Below are positions 11,176 through 20,196 of a stretch of 64,000 nt of DNA, in pieces. The first letter of the stretch is position 1; every line of letters starts with the position of its first letter. The DNA is taken from the NCBI RefSeq assembly GCF_900112185.1, contig NZ_FOKP01000001.1:186001-250000 (forward strand). Direction: 5' to 3'. The DNA comes from Allobosea sp. CRIB-10. Lineage in GTDB: Bacteria > Pseudomonadota > Alphaproteobacteria > Rhizobiales > Beijerinckiaceae. The position numbers and the translations under genes were made by a program. The notes under the pieces are model-generated. The model did not search any database. It was not told the DNA's origin and saw only the letters and a list, made by a program, of their open reading frames with translations.

Positions 11176-11868
11176 ATGACCCGCCAGGCCCGCATCCTCG
11201 CCTTCGGCGATTCCCTGACCTGGGGCCGGATCGCCAACCGGCCGGAGCGACATGGCGACGATGTGCGCTGGCCGCGGGTGCTGGAAAAGGCGCTCGGCGG
11301 CTACGCCACGGTGATCGAGGAGGGGCTGAACGGCCGGCGGATCGCGCTCGACGATCCGCTGCGCCCCTATCGCTCCGGCATCTCGCTGCTGCCGCTGTTC
11401 ATCGAGTGCCATGCGCCGCTCGATCTCGTCATCCTGATGCTCGGCACCAATGACTGCCAGCGCCAGCATTCGCTCGCACCCTACGACGTCGCCCGCTCGA
11501 TGCGGATGCTGGCGCAGCTTGCGCAGCGTCCGCCGGTCGAGCCCGGCATGCCCGTACCGGAGGTGCTGATCGTCTCGCCGCCGGTGGTCCGCATGCCCGA
11601 CGATCCCGAGCACGAGGCCAATTTCTTCATGGAGGGCGCGCCCGAGAAGATGGCGCTGCTGGCGACCTATTATCGCCGCATCGCCGACGAGATCGGCGTC
11701 AATTTCTTCGACGCGGCGGCGGTCGCGACCGTGACCGGCGCGGACGGCATCCACCTCGACGCCGACAACACCCGTGCGATCGGGCTGGCATTGGCGCCGG
11801 TCGTCGATGGCCTGCTCGGCCTGCCACTGCCGGCGCGCGGGCCGGCGCTGCGCATCACGGGCCCGTAG
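11176..11868 (+). CDS. SGNH/GDSL-family hydrolase
   Basis: 230 residues with block I AFGDSLTWG (nucleophile Ser13), a GTND block (MLGTNDCQ) and the C-terminal D-x-x-H pair in GADGIHLDADN. This is the full catalytic set of SGNH esterases. It resembles the arylesterase/acyltransferase branch related to mycobacterial Ms-Act. It has no signal peptide, so a cytoplasmic esterase is likely; the substrate is unknown. It starts 8 bp after pdhC and is 75 bp from lpdA, so it is embedded in the PDH operon. Confidence 0.88.
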   Translation: MTRQARILAFGDSLTWGRIANRPERHGDDVRWPRVLEKALGGYATVIEEGLNGRRIALDDPLRPYRSGISLLPLFIECHAPLDLVILMLGTNDCQRQHSLAPYDVARSMRMLAQLAQRPPVEPGMPVPEVLIVSPPVVRMPDDPEHEANFFMEGAPEKMALLATYYRRIADEIGVNFFDAAAVATVTGADGIHLDADNTRAIGLALAPVVDGLLGLPLPARGPALRITGP

Positions 11869-11943
11869 ACGACATTCGATCGGGGCCTTGCCCCGCACCA
11901 TCAACACTGCCCGCGGTGGGCAGAACGAGCCGAGGCATTTCCC

Positions 11944-13383
11944 ATGGCTGACTACGACATCATCATCATCGGCTCCGGCCCCGGCGGCTATGTCGCGGCG
12001 ATCCGCGCGGCGCAGCTCGGCTTCAAGACCGCGATCGTCGAGCGCGAGCACCTTGCCGGCATCTGCTCGAACTGGGGCTGCATTCCGACCAAGGCGCTGC
12101 TGCGCTCGGCCGAGATCCTGCATTACGGCCAGCACGCCAAGGATTACGGGCTGACGCTGGAAGGCTCGTTCAAGGCCGATCTGGAGGCGGTGGTGAAGCG
12201 CTCTCGCGGCATCGCGGTGCGCATGAACAACGGCGTCCAGTTCCTGATGAAGAAGAACAAGGTCGACGTGATCTGGGGCGAGGCCAAGCTCACCAAGGCC
12301 AACACCATCGTCGTCGCTCCGACCAAGAAGCCGGCGATGCAGCCGCAGGGTCCGATCCCGAAGGGCGCCAAGGGCGAGGGCACCTATACCGCCGACCACA
12401 TCATCGTCGCGACCGGCGCCCGTCCGCGCGCTCTGCCGGGGCTGGAGCCGGACGGCAAGCTGATCTGGACCTATTTCGAGGCGCTGGTGCCGCCGACCAT
12501 GCCGAAATCGCTGGTGGTGATGGGGTCGGGCGCGATCGGCATCGAGTTCGCCTCGTTCTATCGCACGCTCGGCGCCGAGGTGACGGTGGTCGAGATCATG
12601 CCGCAGGTCGTCCCGGTCGAGGATGCCGAGATCGGCGCATTCGCGCGAAAAGCCTTCGAGAAGCAGGGCATGAAGATCCTGACCTCGACCAAGGTCACCA
12701 AGGTCGAGAAGGGAGCGAACTCCGTCACCGCCCATGTCGAGGACGAGAAGGGCAACAAGCAGACGATCACCGCCGAACGGATGATCTCGGCCGTCGGCGT
12801 CGTCGCCAATGTCGAGAATCTCGGCCTCGAGGCGCTCGGCGTGAAGCTCGACCGCGGCGTGATCGCGATCGACGGGCTCTGCCGTACCAATGTGAAGGGC
12901 GTCTATGCGATCGGCGACGTCGCCGGCCCGCCGATGCTGGCGCACAAGGCCGAGCATGAGGCGGTGATCTGCGTCGAGGCGATCAAGGGCCTGCATCCGC
13001 ACCCGATGGACAAGGCGATGATCCCGGGCTGCACCTATTGCCACCCGCAGATCGCCAGCGTCGGCCTGACCGAGGCGAAGGCCAAGGAAGCCGGCCACCA
13101 GCTCAAGGTCGGCCGCTTCAACTTCGTCGCCAACGGCAAGGCGGTGGCGCTCGGCGAGGACAGCGGCATGGTCAAGACGGTGTTCGACGCCAAGACCGGC
13201 AAGCTGCTCGGCGCCCATATGGTCGGTGCCGAAGTCACCGAGCTGATCCAGGGCTTCGTGGTCGCGATGAACCTCGAGACCACCGAGGAAGAGCTGATGC
13301 ACACCATCTTCCCGCATCCGACCCTGTCGGAGACGATGAAGGAGGCGGTGCTCGACGCCTATGGCAAGGTGCTGAACGCCTGA
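11944..13383 (+). CDS. lpdA: Dihydrolipoamide dehydrogenase (E3)
   Basis: Reoxidises dihydrolipoamide in the PDH complex with FAD and NAD+. 479 residues: FAD-binding GSGPGGYVAAIRAA (11-24), redox-active disulfide Cys41/Cys46 in CSNWGC, NAD-binding GSGAIGIEFASFY, FAD-contacting GVYAIGDV, and the C-terminal HPTLSE active-site His/Glu. Position after pdhC and before lipA assigns it to PDH rather than to the 2-oxoglutarate complex. Confidence 0.96.
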   Translation: MADYDIIIIGSGPGGYVAAIRAAQLGFKTAIVEREHLAGICSNWGCIPTKALLRSAEILHYGQHAKDYGLTLEGSFKADLEAVVKRSRGIAVRMNNGVQFLMKKNKVDVIWGEAKLTKANTIVVAPTKKPAMQPQGPIPKGAKGEGTYTADHIIVATGARPRALPGLEPDGKLIWTYFEALVPPTMPKSLVVMGSGAIGIEFASFYRTLGAEVTVVEIMPQVVPVEDAEIGAFARKAFEKQGMKILTSTKVTKVEKGANSVTAHVEDEKGNKQTITAERMISAVGVVANVENLGLEALGVKLDRGVIAIDGLCRTNVKGVYAIGDVAGPPMLAHKAEHEAVICVEAIKGLHPHPMDKAMIPGCTYCHPQIASVGLTEAKAKEAGHQLKVGRFNFVANGKAVALGEDSGMVKTVFDAKTGKLLGAHMVGAEVTELIQGFVVAMNLETTEEELMHTIFPHPTLSETMKEAVLDAYGKVLNA

Positions 13384-13390
13384 GCCGTTC

Positions 13391-13480
13391 CGTCATTGCG
13401 AGCGTAAGCGAAGCAATCCAGGGGCCGCACATCTCTACGTCTTCCTGGATTGCGTCGTCGCTGCGCTCCTCGCAACGACG
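13391..13480. repeat. Large palindromic dispersed repeat after lpdA
   Basis: The left arm CGTCATTGCGAGCG...GAAGCAATCCAGG is answered by TCCTGGATTGCGTCG...CTCCTCGCAACGACG, forming a long imperfect stem around a ~20 nt loop. Repeats of this type (CGTCATTGCGAG...) are common between genes in Rhizobiales genomes. No second full copy is seen in this window. Confidence 0.75.
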
Positions 13481-13555
13481 GCAGAGCGCCGCATCGTTCA
13501 TACCCGCTTCATGTAAGCTTGCTGATCCTCCTGTCATTGCTTGGGGAAGATCACC

Positions 13556-13804
13556 ATGGACCTTCGTGCCATTCTCGTCGCCATTGCCATCGGCGCCGTC
13601 GCCGGCTGGCTCGCCAGCATCGTCATGGGTGGCGGTGGGTTGATCCGCTACATCATCACCGGCCTGATCGGCGCCTTCGTCGGCAGCTTCCTGCTCTCGG
13701 CGCTCGGCATCAACCTCGGCATCGGCAATCCGCTGATCTCGCAGATCGTCACCGCGACGATCGGCGCGATCGTCGTGGTCTTCCTGGCCCGGTTGATCGC
13801 CTGA
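13556..13804 (+). CDS. GlsB/YeaQ/YmgE-family small membrane protein (1 of 3)
   Basis: 82 residues, almost all hydrophobic. Three helices are predicted, with the glycine-rich GWLASIVMGGGG and GLIGAFVGSF motifs of the transglycosylase-associated/GlsB family. Members are linked to stress or envelope functions in other bacteria, but the biochemical role is unknown. GGGGAAGA precedes the ATG at 13556, which is preferred to an upstream in-frame start at 13541. It is the first of three consecutive related genes. Confidence 0.85.
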   Translation: MDLRAILVAIAIGAVAGWLASIVMGGGGLIRYIITGLIGAFVGSFLLSALGINLGIGNPLISQIVTATIGAIVVVFLARLIA

Positions 13805-13850
13805 GCGGCGGGCGCTGGCATTTGCCGGTCGCGCAGGCCATATCCGGCCG

Positions 13851-14186
13851 ATGAGCCGCGCCCGCAAATCCGCCAAGGCTGACAAGGTCGTGCCCAACGA
13901 CAGGATCGAGATCCTGCCTCCAAGGCGGGATTTCGCGCTCGATTGGCGTCGGCTGCTGCCGCCGGTCGCCTTCGGTACAGCCGCAGGCTTCATCGCCAGT
14001 CTGGTGGTCGGAGGCGGAGGCTTCCTGCGCCATGCCGTGGTCGGGCTGCTCGGCATGCTGGTCGGCCAGGGCATCGTGCGCGTCACCGGCTGGCGGGCCA
14101 GTACCGGCTACCGTTTCCTCGATTCGATGGCGATGGCGGTGATCGGCGCGATCCTGGTCGTGCTGCTGGCCCGCTTCATCGCCTGA
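13851..14186 (+). CDS. GlsB/YeaQ-like small membrane protein with basic N-terminal extension (2 of 3)
   Basis: 111 residues. A ~35-residue charged N-terminus (RARKSAKADKVV) precedes a GlsB-like membrane core: FGTAAGFIASLVVGGGGFLRH, GLLGMLVGQGIV, AVIGAILVVLLARFIA. The C-terminal LARFIA closely resembles the LARLIA end of the preceding protein, supporting duplication. The extension is unusual for the family. Function is unknown. Confidence 0.75.
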   Translation: MSRARKSAKADKVVPNDRIEILPPRRDFALDWRRLLPPVAFGTAAGFIASLVVGGGGFLRHAVVGLLGMLVGQGIVRVTGWRASTGYRFLDSMAMAVIGAILVVLLARFIA

Positions 14187-14258
14187 CGGAACCAGCGAGC
14201 GGGCGGCGCGTTGTCGTGGGCGGCCGAATGGCCGGTCTTTGAGGGCAGGGGGACTATC

Positions 14259-14534
14259 ATGAACGACCAGATCTATGCCGCGCTCGGCACGCCGGGCTAC
14301 GGCTTCTTCATGACGCTGCTGATCGGCGTTCTTGCCGGCTGGATCGCCGAGCGCGTCACCTCGTCTGATCACGGCCTCTTCACCAACATGATCGTCGGCG
14401 TCGCCGGCTCCTTCGTCGGCAGCCGCATCGCGGAGCTGCTGGACATTCCGGTCTTCGGCTTCTGGCGCACGCTCACCGCCGCGATCGCCGGCGCCTGCCT
14501 GCTGATCGTGGTCTGGCGCGCCGTGCGCAACTGA
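14259..14534 (+). CDS. GlsB/YeaQ-like small membrane protein (3 of 3)
   Basis: 91 residues with helices around TLLIGVLAGWIAERV, NMIVGVAGSFVGSRI and LTAAIAGACLLIVVWRAV. It keeps the GWIAE and GxxGSFVGS pattern of the family but is more diverged than the first two. The ATG at 14259 has AGGGGGA upstream and is preferred to 14211. It lies 95 bp before lipA. Confidence 0.75.
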   Translation: MNDQIYAALGTPGYGFFMTLLIGVLAGWIAERVTSSDHGLFTNMIVGVAGSFVGSRIAELLDIPVFGFWRTLTAAIAGACLLIVVWRAVRN

Positions 14535-14629
14535 GTTCTGCTGCGCGCGGGTTGCCCGCGCCGCACTTCGGCATTAGCTAGACGGGAGTGGCCGCGCCCT
14601 GCTGCGCGGCGCCAGTAACGGACCCGTCC

Positions 14630-15628
14630 ATGGCCGTCGTGCTCGACCTCCTCAACCGCGATCCGCGCGCCAATGCCGGCAACCCGAAAGCCGAGGTGAA
14701 GCCGGAACTGCGCCATCCGGAAAAGCAGAAGCGGCCGGAGAACCCGATCCTGCGCAAGCCGGACTGGATTCGGGTCAAGGCGCCGGGCTCGCCGAAATGG
14801 GCCGAGACCCAGAAGATCGTGAAGGCCGAGAAGCTCGTCACCGTCTGCGAGGAGGCGGGCTGCCCCAATATCGGCGAGTGCTGGGAGAAAAAGCACGCCA
14901 CCTTCATGATCATGGGCGACACCTGCACGCGCGCCTGTGCCTTCTGCAACGTCAAGACCGGCGTGCCGGAAGCGCTCGACGCGCATGAGCCGCGCAAGGT
15001 CGCCGACGCCGTCGCCAAGCTCGGCCTTGAGCATGTCGTGATCACCTCGGTCGACCGCGACGATCTCAAGGATGGCGGCGCCGAGCATTTCGCCCGCGTC
15101 ATCCGCGCCATCCGCGAGGCGTCGCCCGGCACGACGATCGAGATCCTGACGCCGGACTTCCTGCGCAAGCCCGGCGCGCTCGAAGTCGTCGTCGCGGCCA
15201 AGCCCGACGTGTTCAACCACAATCTCGAGACCGTGCCCGGCAAGTATCTGAAGGTGCGTCCCGGCGCCCGCTATTTCCATTCGCTGCGGCTGCTGCAGCA
15301 GGTCAAGGAGCTCGACCCGACCATCTTCACCAAGTCCGGCATCATGGTCGGCCTCGGCGAGGAGCGGAACGAGGTGCTGCAGCTGATGGACGACCTGCGT
15401 TCGGCCGAGGTCGATTTCATCACCATCGGCCAGTACCTGGCGCCGTCGCGCAAGCACCATGAAGTCGTGCGCTTCGTCACGCCGGACGAGTTCAAGAGCT
15501 TCGAGACCATCGCCTATGTGAAGGGCTTCCTGATGGTCTCTTCGACGCCGCTGACGCGCTCCTCGCACCATGCCGGCGAGGATTTCGCCAAGCTGCGGGC
15601 GGCGCGCGCGGCCAAGCTCGGCGACTGA
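14630..15628 (+). CDS. lipA: Lipoyl synthase
   Basis: A radical-SAM enzyme that inserts two sulfurs into protein-bound octanoyl groups, making the lipoyl cofactor needed by PdhB, PdhC and related complexes. 332 residues. The auxiliary cluster cysteines are Cys73, Cys78 and Cys84 ([12 protein letters not shown]), and the SAM cluster is Cys99/Cys103/Cys106 (CTRACAFC). A C-terminal SSxxR-type segment is present. The ATG at 14630 is preferred to 14588 because family homology begins after it. It is clustered with its substrates. Confidence 0.95.
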   Translation: MAVVLDLLNRDPRANAGNPKAEVKPELRHPEKQKRPENPILRKPDWIRVKAPGSPKWAETQKIVKAEKLVTVCEEAGCPNIGECWEKKHATFMIMGDTCTRACAFCNVKTGVPEALDAHEPRKVADAVAKLGLEHVVITSVDRDDLKDGGAEHFARVIRAIREASPGTTIEILTPDFLRKPGALEVVVAAKPDVFNHNLETVPGKYLKVRPGARYFHSLRLLQQVKELDPTIFTKSGIMVGLGEERNEVLQLMDDLRSAEVDFITIGQYLAPSRKHHEVVRFVTPDEFKSFETIAYVKGFLMVSSTPLTRSSHHAGEDFAKLRAARAAKLGD

Positions 15629-15642
15629 TCGGCTCCGTACTC

Positions 15643-16122
15643 ATGCCGATGTTCAACAACACCCGCCGGGTGAAGCACTCACCCGGAGAGATGTTCGCGC
15701 TGGTGGCGGATATCGAGAAGTACCCGCAGTTCCTGCCGCTCTGCGAGGGGCTGACGGTCCGTCGGCGCACGCCGCGCGACGGGGGCGGGGAGGTGCTGCT
15801 CGCCGACATGACGGTCGGCTACAAGGCGATCCGCGAGACCTTCACCAGCCGCGTCACGCTCGATCCCGCGAACCTCAAGATCCTCGTCGAATATGTCGAC
15901 GGGCCGTTCCGCTATCTGGAGAACCGCTGGAGCTTCAAGCCGCTCGAGACCGGCAGCGAGGTCGGCTTCTTCATCTCCTACGAATTCGCCAGCCGCATGC
16001 TCGGCCTTTTGATGGGCGCGATGTTCGACAAGGCCTTCCGCAAGTTCGCCGAAGCCTTCGAGAAACGCGCCGATGCGATCTATGGCGCCGGCGGCACGGC
16101 CGCCCCTGTCATTTCAAGCTGA
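15643..16122 (+). CDS. Coq10/RatA-family START-like protein
   Basis: 159 residues with the family pattern MFALVADIEKYPQFLPLCEG near the N-terminus and FRYLENRWSFKP in the middle. START-like proteins of this group bind coenzyme Q or other hydrophobic ligands; bacterial members have been named RatA, but a toxin role is doubtful here. It starts 15 bp after lipA, probably in the same operon. Its last 14 bases overlap the end of the convergent cinA-like gene. Confidence 0.88.
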   Translation: MPMFNNTRRVKHSPGEMFALVADIEKYPQFLPLCEGLTVRRRTPRDGGGEVLLADMTVGYKAIRETFTSRVTLDPANLKILVEYVDGPFRYLENRWSFKPLETGSEVGFFISYEFASRMLGLLMGAMFDKAFRKFAEAFEKRADAIYGAGGTAAPVISS

Positions 16123-16606
16123 GCGAGGCCTCGCATAGCAGGTCGAGCGCTTCCAGAACGCTGAGGCGCCTGATTTCGTCGCGTCCCTTCGCGCCGAAGC
16201 GCTTCTCGCGATGCAGTGTCTGCGCTCCGTTGGCGCAGGCGAAATGCACCAGCCCGACCGGTTTCGCCTCGCTACCGCCGTCCGGGCCGGCGATGCCGGT
16301 GATCGAGACGGCGAGCCGCGACGACAGCCGTTGCCGGCCACCCTCCGCCATGGCGCGCGCGACCGGCTCGCTGACCGCGCCATGCTCGCGGATCAATTCG
16401 GCCGGGACGCCGGCCAGCACCGTCTTCGCCTCGTTCGAATAGGTGACGAGGCCGCCGAGCACCATGCTGGACGAGCCTGAAATCGCGGTCAGCGCACCGG
16501 CGACCAGTCCGCCGGTACAGGATTCGACCGTTGCAACGGTGATGCCACGCTCGCGCGAGATGTTGAGCAGTTCGGCGGCAAGCGAACGGATGTCGAGATC
16601 GAACAT
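16109..16606 (-). CDS. CinA-family protein (nicotinamide-nucleotide amidase type)
   Basis: 165 residues, corresponding to the C-terminal CinA domain alone. It has the motifs VATVESCTGGLVAGAL, VLGGLVTYSNEAK, SITGIAGPDGGS and KPVGLVHFA. Stand-alone proteins like this (PncC) deamidate nicotinamide mononucleotide to nicotinic acid mononucleotide in NAD salvage. The ATG at 16606 is 4 bp from the ispDF stop, so the two are co-transcribed. It is convergent with and overlaps the Coq10-like gene. Confidence 0.9.
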   Translation of the reverse strand: MFDLDIRSLAAELLNISRERGITVATVESCTGGLVAGALTAISGSSSMVLGGLVTYSNEAKTVLAGVPAELIREHGAVSEPVARAMAEGGRQRLSSRLAVSITGIAGPDGGSEAKPVGLVHFACANGAQTLHREKRFGAKGRDEIRRLSVLEALDLLCEASLSLK

Positions 16607-16610
16607 GGCC

Positions 16611-17804
16611 TCACTCCGGCTCGGGCAGGCGGATGGTGGCGGTGGCGAGAGCGGCCAGGCCTTCGCCGCGCCCGGTGAAGCCGAGGCGCTCCGAGGTCGT
16701 CGCCTTGGTGCCGACCTGATCGAGGCGCAGGCCCGCGATCTGCGCGATGCGGGCCCGGATGGCATCGCGATGCGGGCCGACCTTCGGGCTCTCGCAGACG
16801 ATGGTCAGGTCGAGATGATCGATCCTGCCGCCGCGCTGCCGGACGCGCTCCGCCGCGAAGGCGAGGAAGCGGTCGGAGGAAGCGCCGCGCCATTGCGGGT
16901 CGCTCGGCGGGAAATGGCTGCCGATATCGCCATCGGCGAGGGCCCCCAGCACGGCGTCGGTGAGTGCGTGCAGGGCGACGTCGCCGTCCGAATGCGCGGT
17001 GACGCCGCGGCTATGCGGGATGCGGATGCCGCCGAGCCAGACATGGTCGCCCTCGGCGAAGGCGTGGACGTCGTAGCCCGTGCCAATGCGGGTCACGAGC
17101 GGGCGGGCGAGGCGCTGCTCGGCCTGTTCGAAATCGCCGGGATAGGTCAGCTTCAGGTTCATCGGATCTCCGGCGAAGGTCGCGACGCGATGGCCGGCCC
17201 ATTCCATGATGGCGGAATCGTCGGTGAAGCCGCCGGCTGCGGCGGCGTGGGCGGCCCGGTGCGCGGCGAGCAGCGGCTGGAAGGCGAAGGCCTGCGGCGT
17301 CTGCACGAAGACGAGTTGCTCGCGCGGCAGGGTCTCCTCGATCAGGCCGGCGGCATCGACACGCTTGACCGTGTCCGTGACCGCGAGCGCCGGGATAGCG
17401 GCGACATGCTCCGCGCTTGCCGCCAAGGCACGCTCGATCAAGTCTGGCGAGACGAACGGGCGGGCTGCGTCGTGCACGAGCACATTGCCGTCGAAGCCGA
17501 TGGCGGCCAGCGCCTCCAGCCCTGCGCGAACCGAATCCTGCCGGGTCTCGCCGCCGTCGATCGGCGCGGTCAGCCGGGCGCGCGCCGCCTCCGGAAGATG
17601 GCTGATCGCATCGTCATAACGCGCGCTGTCGCCGCAGCCGATCACCACCAGTACTGTCCCGATGCGATCGTCGGCGAATAAGGGCGCGAGCGTGCGGCAC
17701 AGGACCGGCACGCCGCCCAGCTGCCGGTATTGCTTGGGAGAACCGGCTCCGGCGCGTAGGCCGCGTCCGGCGGCAACGATCAGGGCGGCGACAGCCGATG
17801 TCAT
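16611..17804 (-). CDS. ispDF: Bifunctional IspD/IspF isoprenoid enzyme
   Basis: A fusion of two MEP-pathway enzymes: an IspD cytidylyltransferase domain (about 1-225; [25 protein letters not shown]) and an IspF cyclodiphosphate synthase domain (about 235-397; [35 protein letters not shown]). 397 residues matches fused enzymes known in alphaproteobacteria. The ATG at 17804 ([13 protein letters not shown]) is chosen from the nucleotide-binding start; an upstream extension to 17975 looks non-coding. It is divergent from dusB. Confidence 0.95.
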   Translation of the reverse strand: MTSAVAALIVAAGRGLRAGAGSPKQYRQLGGVPVLCRTLAPLFADDRIGTVLVVIGCGDSARYDDAISHLPEAARARLTAPIDGGETRQDSVRAGLEALAAIGFDGNVLVHDAARPFVSPDLIERALAASAEHVAAIPALAVTDTVKRVDAAGLIEETLPREQLVFVQTPQAFAFQPLLAAHRAAHAAAAGGFTDDSAIMEWAGHRVATFAGDPMNLKLTYPGDFEQAEQRLARPLVTRIGTGYDVHAFAEGDHVWLGGIRIPHSRGVTAHSDGDVALHALTDAVLGALADGDIGSHFPPSDPQWRGASSDRFLAFAAERVRQRGGRIDHLDLTIVCESPKVGPHRDAIRARIAQIAGLRLDQVGTKATTSERLGFTGRGEGLAALATATIRLPEPE

Positions 17805-17987
17805 CGATCCTCTTGGCTCCTCGGCATGGGGCTTCGCTGATAGGACGGCAAGACGCTGCCGCCAAGCCACCGGCACTCCGGAACGGGACATGGCGGGACG
17901 ATCGATCGCTGCACATGCCGATATTGCAATGCAGCATGTCGCGAAATTCTCTTGCGCGGCGCAGCATTTGTCCAATAAATCGGCAAA

Positions 17988-19010
17988 ATGGAAATTGCCT
18001 CAAATTCGGGCGAGCGCGAAGCGTCGATCGGCGGGCTTCTACCGGCGTCACGCGCCTTCCTCGCGCCGATGTCGGGTGTGACCGATCTGGCGATGCGCCG
18101 GATCGCTGCGCGCTTCGGCGCCGGGCTTGTGGTCTCCGAGATGGTCGCCTCCGACGAGCTCGTCCGTGGTAGCGAGGAGGCAAGGCTGCGGGCGGAAGGA
18201 GCCGGCGTCACGCCGCATGTCGTCCAGCTCGCCGGCTGCGAGGCACGCTGGCTCGCCGAGGCGGCCCAACTCGCCGAGGCGTCAGGCGCCGACATCGTCG
18301 ACATCAATATGGGTTGTCCGGCCAAGCGGGTGGTCGGCGGCTGGGCCGGCTCGGCGCTGATGCGCGATCTCGACCATGCCGTCGGCCTGGTCGAGGCAGT
18401 CGTCGCGGCGGTGAAGGTGCCGGTCACCGTCAAGATGCGGCTCGGCTGGGACGATGCCAGCCGCAATGCGCCGGAGCTGGCACGCCGGGCCGTCATCGCC
18501 GGGGCGGCAGCCATCACTGTCCATGGCCGCACCCGCCAGCAATTCTACAAGGGCCAGGCCGATTGGGCGGCGATCCGTCCGGTCCGAACGGCGGGCACGT
18601 TTCCGCTGGTCGCCAATGGCGACATCGCGACATTGGCACAGGCACAGTCCTGCCTGGAACGCTCGGGCGCCGACTATGTCATGGTCGGCCGCGCCGCAAC
18701 GGGCCGCCCCTGGCTGCCCGGCGCGATCGGCGCCGCGCTGGCAGGCCGCGCGCCGCCAGCGATCTCGCTCGCTGCCAAGCACGACATCGCCCGCGAGCAC
18801 TATGAGGGCCTGCTCTCCCTGATGGGGCGCGAGACCGGCATCCGCCATGCCCGCAAGCATCTCGCCGCTTATGCAGACGAGGCGCTCGCCAGCGGATTGG
18901 AGCCGGACGAGGCTGCCCGCCGCGAGTTGCTCACCACCACTGAGCCCGCCCGAGCCATCACCGCGCTCGGGCAATTGTTCTCGACCGACCAAATCGGCGC
19001 CGCCGCCTGA
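17988..19010 (+). CDS. dusB: tRNA-dihydrouridine synthase B type
   Basis: An FMN enzyme that reduces uridines in the tRNA D-loop. 340 residues with [12 protein letters not shown] (26-37), catalytic Cys110 in [33 protein letters not shown] and [11 protein letters not shown]. No strong ribosome binding site precedes the ATG at 17988. It leads the ntr block, as it does in most alphaproteobacteria, and is followed by ntrB after 17 bp. Confidence 0.94.
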   Translation: MEIASNSGEREASIGGLLPASRAFLAPMSGVTDLAMRRIAARFGAGLVVSEMVASDELVRGSEEARLRAEGAGVTPHVVQLAGCEARWLAEAAQLAEASGADIVDINMGCPAKRVVGGWAGSALMRDLDHAVGLVEAVVAAVKVPVTVKMRLGWDDASRNAPELARRAVIAGAAAITVHGRTRQQFYKGQADWAAIRPVRTAGTFPLVANGDIATLAQAQSCLERSGADYVMVGRAATGRPWLPGAIGAALAGRAPPAISLAAKHDIAREHYEGLLSLMGRETGIRHARKHLAAYADEALASGLEPDEAARRELLTTTEPARAITALGQLFSTDQIGAAA

Positions 19011-19027
19011 TCACGAAAGTCCCGCAG

Positions 19028-20170
19028 ATGACGATGGCGATGTTCAACGATGGCCTGGAGGAGCGGCACGATCCCTTGTCCGACCTGCTCGAAATCCAGG
19101 CGCTGAACGTTCTGCCCATGCCGGTGCTTGTGATCGGCGAGGGCCACGGCATTCTCTACGCCAACACCGCCGCCGAGGACTTCTTCCAGGCCAGCGCGCT
19201 CGTGCTGAAGCGCCAGCGCCTCGACGATCTCGTTGCCTTCGGCTCGCCGGTCCTTGGACTGGTCGAGGAGGTGCAGCGTCGCGGCGCCAGCGTCAGTGAA
19301 TACCGGCTCGAGCTCGCCTTGCCCCGGCTCGGACTCGACCGCGTCGTCGACATCTTTGCCTCTCTGTTGCCCAGCCAGCCCGATGCGGTCGTGCTTCTGC
19401 TGCAAGAACGGACAATTGCCGAAAAAATGGACAGGCAATTGACGCATAGAGGGGCAGCCCGTTCGATCACCGCGCTCGGCGCGATGCTGGCCCACGAGAT
19501 CAAGAACCCGCTCTCCGGCATCCGCGGGGCGGCGCAGCTGCTCGAGGCCTCCGTCCAGGATGACGACCGCCTGCTGACGCAATTGATCTGCGACGAGGCC
19601 GACCGGATCGTGAAGTTGGTCGAGCGCGTCGAACTGTTCGGCGACGACCGGCCGGCCGAGCGCGGGCCGGTCAACGTCCATGACGTGCTCGACCATGTGA
19701 AGCGGCTGGCCCAGTCGGGCTTTGCCCGCCACATCCGCTTTAGCGAGGTCTACGACCCGTCATTGCCGCCGGTCGCAGGCAACCGCGACCAGCTCGTCCA
19801 GGTGCTGCTGAACCTGGTCAAGAACGCAGCAGAAGCGATCGGCAACGACGCCATAGACGGCGAAATCACGCTCACCACGGCCTATCGCCCGGGCATCCGG
19901 ATGCAGGCGCCCGGCTCCGGCACGAGGCTCGCTCTGCCGCTCGAGATCGGCGTCCGTGACAACGGGCCGGGCGTGCCGCCGGACCTGCACCAGCTCCTGT
20001 TCGATCCCTTCGTCACCACCAAGGCGCAGGGAAGTGGCCTTGGACTTGCACTCGTCGCCAAGGTGATCGGCGATCACGGCGGAATTGTCGAATGCGAGTC
20101 CGTTCCGCGACGCACGACATTCCGCATTCGATTGCCCCTGCACGAGGCGAAACCGTCTCAGGCCGGGTGA
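19028..20170 (+). CDS. ntrB: Nitrogen sensor histidine kinase NtrB
   Basis: A cytoplasmic kinase/phosphatase that phosphorylates NtrC under nitrogen limitation and is controlled by PII. 380 residues: PAS-like sensory domain (about 20-130), dimerisation/phosphoacceptor domain with His156 in [13 protein letters not shown], and an HATPase domain with [16 protein letters not shown] and GSGLGLAL. No transmembrane segment is visible. The 3' end overlaps the frame leading into ntrC, whose ATG lies 27 bp downstream. Confidence 0.95.
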   Translation: MTMAMFNDGLEERHDPLSDLLEIQALNVLPMPVLVIGEGHGILYANTAAEDFFQASALVLKRQRLDDLVAFGSPVLGLVEEVQRRGASVSEYRLELALPRLGLDRVVDIFASLLPSQPDAVVLLLQERTIAEKMDRQLTHRGAARSITALGAMLAHEIKNPLSGIRGAAQLLEASVQDDDRLLTQLICDEADRIVKLVERVELFGDDRPAERGPVNVHDVLDHVKRLAQSGFARHIRFSEVYDPSLPPVAGNRDQLVQVLLNLVKNAAEAIGNDAIDGEITLTTAYRPGIRMQAPGSGTRLALPLEIGVRDNGPGVPPDLHQLLFDPFVTTKAQGSGLGLALVAKVIGDHGGIVECESVPRRTTFRIRLPLHEAKPSQAG

Positions 20171-20196
20171 GGAAAGAGCAGGACACGGAAAAGCGC

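Noticed and set aside
7956..11237. Long minus-strand frames opposite pdhB and pdhC
   Set aside because: Their composition mirrors the complementary codons of the PDH genes; no start signals or domains are visible.
11128..13317. A 729-codon minus-strand frame opposite lpdA and the SGNH hydrolase
   Set aside because: It is a GC-rich antisense shadow full of His/Asp/Arg runs, while the plus strand encodes clear, conserved enzymes with intact motifs.
15643..16122. RatA toxin of a toxin-antitoxin pair
   Set aside because: The protein belongs to the Coq10/START-like family, there is no antitoxin gene beside it, and its position after lipA suggests housekeeping use.
16443..17681. A 412-codon plus-strand frame opposite ispDF
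   Set aside because: The minus strand encodes a full-length IspDF with all catalytic motifs; the plus frame has none.
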